Shown: piece after piece, positions 60,892 through 64,000 of the stretch
Layout of the letters: the number at the start of each line of letters is the position of its first letter
How positions within the stretch are numbered: the first letter of the stretch is position 1
Source of the DNA: Platynereis dumerilii
Taxonomy: Eukaryota; Annelida; Polychaeta; Phyllodocida; Nereididae
DNA length: 64,000 nt
Assembly: GCA_026936325.1 (NCBI GenBank)
Contig: JAPTHN010000019.1
Coordinates: 12,364,253-12,428,252 of the forward strand
Direction of reading: 5' to 3'
Position numbers and translations under genes: made by a program
The notes under the pieces: generated by a model
What the model was told of the DNA's origin: nothing
The model's input: only the letters and a program-made list of their open reading frames with translations
Databases searched by the model: none

Positions 60892-61923
60892 CCGTACTTG
60901 AGGGCATTATCAGCGGGGGGGGGGTATTATCAACACCCCTGGAAGTGTTTGCCTGTTTGCAGCTTAGTCAAGCGCACATGTCTTGGTGCCAAAAATCCTT
61001 AATGTTCATGAGGCAATTCTTAAAGGATTTTGGTAGTCATTACAACCTAACTAAGGGCCTAACTGGCCTCAGGTCACATGTTTCTGCACAAGAAATAACA
61101 CCTCACTTTTTAAATCGTCACTTTTAACTCCCGAGATAAAAGGACGTTATGTTGTGTTGACCGTCCCAATCAGCTGAAACATGAAGTACATGTAGGGCTC
61201 TGGAAATGGGTCCCAAACATTAGGTCCTATCCCTTTCAAGGCATTAGGCCCGTTTTTGAGTCCTTACACATTGCACTGTCCAAATGGGGGAGGGGGGTTG
61301 AAGAGTAAACCCGTAAAAGTAGAATGGGGGGTATTATCAGCACCTACCCAGGCCTCTATTCAAGGGGGGCCTCTATTCGAGGGGGGTCCTTTATTTGAGT
61401 ATATATGGCAAATGCATTGGAACAGTATTAGCATTTTAGTATCTTACACCTTACCACTGCATTAGATTCCCACAAGTACATTACACCATATATTCAGTTT
61501 TTCTTGAATTAATTCCACATTTCTATCTTATTAGCAGCACAATCAGACCTATAGCCTGAGTTGTTCTGTTACAAGGAATGGGTGACAGAGGGCCCCAATA
61601 GGTGAGAAAATTATTCTATCCAAAATGGGTCCATTAAGTGCACTATCTGGCACTTTTAACAATGCTACTCAGCACCAAACTGTTTAAAATGCCATACATG
61701 TGCTGATAATACCCTCACTATGCTGATAATACCCTCCAATAACTGCATCTACATTTTGGTCCCCACCGGTACTGGAACTAGACTGACTGGGACTGTTGTC
61801 TGGTGGGATTTTGCAAAATGGTTATGCTGGTTCCCAGAATACTTGTATGGTGGCATTTGACCTAGTTTTGGTACTTCCATGACCTCCTTTTGCTTAAGGT
61901 GCTGATAATACCCTCAAGTACGG
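60892..61923. mobile_element. TA-flanked element, CCGTACTTGAGGG ends
   Basis: Ends CCGTACTTGAGGGCATTATC and complement lie between TA dinucleotides (60890-60891, 61924-61925). The motif GGTATTATCAGCA recurs near 60905, 60929, 61326, 61702, 61720 and 61899 in both orientations. The CCGTA end resembles that of the 11717 and 13020 elements. Confidence 0.75.
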
Positions 61924-62272
61924 TACTACAAAAAATAAGATTCATACAATACATAGTTTTAAGAGGAGGTGATGCACAGAGTCAAAATTATAGAATTTGG
62001 CTCGTCATAAGGCCTGCTTCTGGCAGTCCTAATAAAGAAGATATTTATATTTCTCAGTTAAAGCAACACGAGTCTAGCACAGACTGACGCTTCTTGGAAA
62101 ATGAAACTACACTGTTCTCAAACACTTGAATGTATGTGTAAGCACTAAGCAAGTTAAGTACTCTGTTATCTGGTGAAGACTCAATATAGTTCCTTATCAG
62201 CAATATAAGGAGGTGGTCATGTGATATATTCATGATAATAGGTAAAAAGTGTGTTTATGTCTTTATGGTACA

Positions 62273-62330
62273 TACACTACTGGCCTAAAGTTTGGTAACA
62301 TTGTCTGGTTTTTACCCTAAGAAAATAAAG

Positions 62331-62391
<61 letters not shown>
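62273..62391 (+). repeat. Tc1-like end followed by AATAAAG(TCTA)n
   Basis: TACACTACTGGCCTAAAGTT at 62273 resembles the Tc1-like end at 45657. Then GAAAATAAAG leads into a 61-bp (TCTA)n run at 62331-62391. Confidence 0.5.
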
Positions 62392-62745
62392 GCCAGGATC
62401 ATTTGTGGCAATTTTGATATTATAAATGTAAGAGGTGAAGATCTTGTCAAGCAACTGAACTGGCAAAGTGTTTCTCAGCGAAAAAAATATTTTCTAGCAA
62501 AACAGATGTATAACTGTATTTGGTAATGCACCTGATAACTTATTGTCTTGGCATGTGAAACTAATAACTTAAACACACAAAGTAATGACACAATGAATGT
62601 TCAAATTCCATTTTGTAGAACTAATGTTTTCAAGAAATCTTTTATATATAGGGGTTCTACTGTGTGGAATGATTTACCTGGTCAAATACAAGAGTCACTA
62701 TCCGTCAGACTCTCAACAGGCATAACTAGGCCATACAGGCTATAG
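62392..62745 (+). mobile_element. Decayed LINE ORF2 C-terminal fragment
   Basis: Translation in changing frames gives L-N-W-Q-S-V-S-Q-R-K-K-Y-F, M-Y-N-C-I and then S-F-I-Y-R-G-S-T-V-W-N-D-L-P. This is the order found at the end of CR1/Jockey-type ORF2 proteins. At least one frame change separates the parts. It abuts the (TCTA)n run. Confidence 0.6.
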
Positions 62746-63420
62746 GGTAAGTTTCCATGAGTCCGACAGCAAGATTGTGGACATTTTAGAAAATGTCATC
62801 TTGCTTGGCCTATATTGATTATCAACCAGTATCTCAAATTAAACATTTTCACCATCTCATGCAGAAATTTGTCAATTGACAAAACAAGGATTGAATGCTG
62901 GGTCCTAAACTTTCTAGAATAAAATATGGAGAGGGGTAACCTTGAGTCGGACAGTTATCTCTCTAAACAAGACATTAAAGATACTGATGTTTAAGGAGGT
63001 TTTAATCTATTGATAAGTTCCATATTAGATCACAAAACAGACCAAGCTAAGTTCTAACGAATTGTTGAAACGAATTGTTAAATGTACAGAAGACTTATCA
63101 ATGCCTTAGGGCAGATATCATAAAATTCTGCAAAATTACTTACCACAACATGGTCCACAAGTTACATTAGCACAATGGCGACAATGCTGATCTTGCAGTT
63201 ACATTAGCAGTTACATTAGCAATGAAAAAAAACAGCTACCACTCCAAGTTGTTTATTTTGTCTGTGATCTATATAGGTAAATAATGCATATTTTTCAATA
63301 AAATTTCAGAATTTCATATCTTAGATTAGCAAGAACACTGAGAAATTACGATGCAAAAGTTGCTAATGTAACATCAGAGTCCAGTGAGACGGAATGGAGT
63401 TACATAAGCAGTCTCTCTTA
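62743..63420. repeat. Motif array GTTACATTAGCA with GAGTCGGACAG ends, incomplete
   Basis: GTTACATTAGCA occurs at 63161, 63198 and 63210, in reverse at 63361, and as a variant at 63399. GGGTAAGTTTCC-TGAGTCCGACAG (62746) and GGGGTAACCTTGAGTCGGAC (62934) resemble 19336. The element probably continues beyond the window. Confidence 0.45.
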
Positions 63421-64000
63421 TTTTTCCTATTCAAAAATAGTTTATAGTTATGAAGGTAATTACAAATGGTGCCAAACAAGTATTTTAAGTGAATTTTATG
63501 AATCACATATCATTATGTTTGCTAAAGTGTTTTCTGTTGATTCTACAGTATGCATGGTCAGATGACCAGTAAGTTTTTCCTTCCATTATTGTCCTTATGA
63601 GAGATTAAAAATATTTTTTAAGAGCAAAAAGTGGCATATTGGTGGATTCTTTTATTGATAGTTATTTTTTAGCTCACTGATTTACTTGATGATGGGTTCA
63701 CGTGCTTCAAGAAGCAACAGTTAGATAATAAAAAAGGTGGGACAGTTTAAGATACTCTGAGCACATTTTCGTGAAATCTGCCTTAGGCCTGTGAAAGATC
63801 CTTCAATATGACTAAATTTGACGAAAATAACAGTTCACAATAAAAAAAGTTAAGAAAAAAAGGGGTTTTTACCCCTTCTGCAGGGCTATGAAAAGCACCC
63901 TATGTAAATTGATATATATGCTGAAGCGTGCACTTTCAACAAAGATGGCCTTATGCTAAAGATAGATACCAAATACAGGGTTAAGAGAGCTCTTAATTGT
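63421..64000. other. No gene recognised
   Basis: AT-rich sequence to the window edge with no supported feature. Confidence 0.4.

Overview
The window looks like AT-rich nuclear DNA of an animal. I infer a marine invertebrate, perhaps an echinoderm or hemichordate, from consensus splice sites, AATAAA signals, LINE and Ty3/Gypsy remains, tetranucleotide microsatellites and very many short inverted-repeat transposons. The species cannot be fixed from sequence alone. There are no operons, ribosome binding sites or CRISPR arrays. Most open frames that can be drawn here are chance frames or shadows.

Layout. About 1-5600 (minus strand) is the 5' half of a Ty3/Gypsy retrotransposon: presumed LTR and primer site, a large Gag, protease, and the beginning of reverse transcriptase running off the left edge. 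From 6.3 to 18.2 kb lie only non-autonomous inverted-repeat elements and spacer. A terminal exon of a host gene sits at 18333-18662, with a decayed tandem copy at 18806-19061. From 19.5 to 27.0 kb there is one very large inverted repeat enclosing a 5'-truncated LINE, a smaller foldback element and broken coding fragments. From 27.8 to 42.2 kb is a tandemly duplicated host segment split by transposons whose target duplications can be read (28667-32397, 37846-38651, 38938-40966). The duplicated segment carries short, phase-compatible exons on the plus strand. From 43.8 to 50.8 kb are three more transposons with readable target duplications, and one of them contains a nested Tc1-like MITE.

From 59.1 down to 51.0 kb (minus strand) I can assemble a six-exon gene encoding about 250 residues. 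Five of its exons are 18-39 nt in the coding part, and every junction keeps phase. Its 6.2-kb fourth intron holds a 4.2-kb foldback element with an unusual word array and two LINE tails. From 59.7 to 64.0 kb are further foldback elements, a LINE fragment next to a (TCTA)n tract, and the beginning of another motif array cut by the window edge.

The main observations are the micro-exon gene models, and the finding that many separate inverted-repeat elements here each carry their own short motif in many copies and both orientations, as expected for transposase-binding arrays. No family assignment was checked by a search; boundaries come from reading inverted repeats and flanking duplications by eye.
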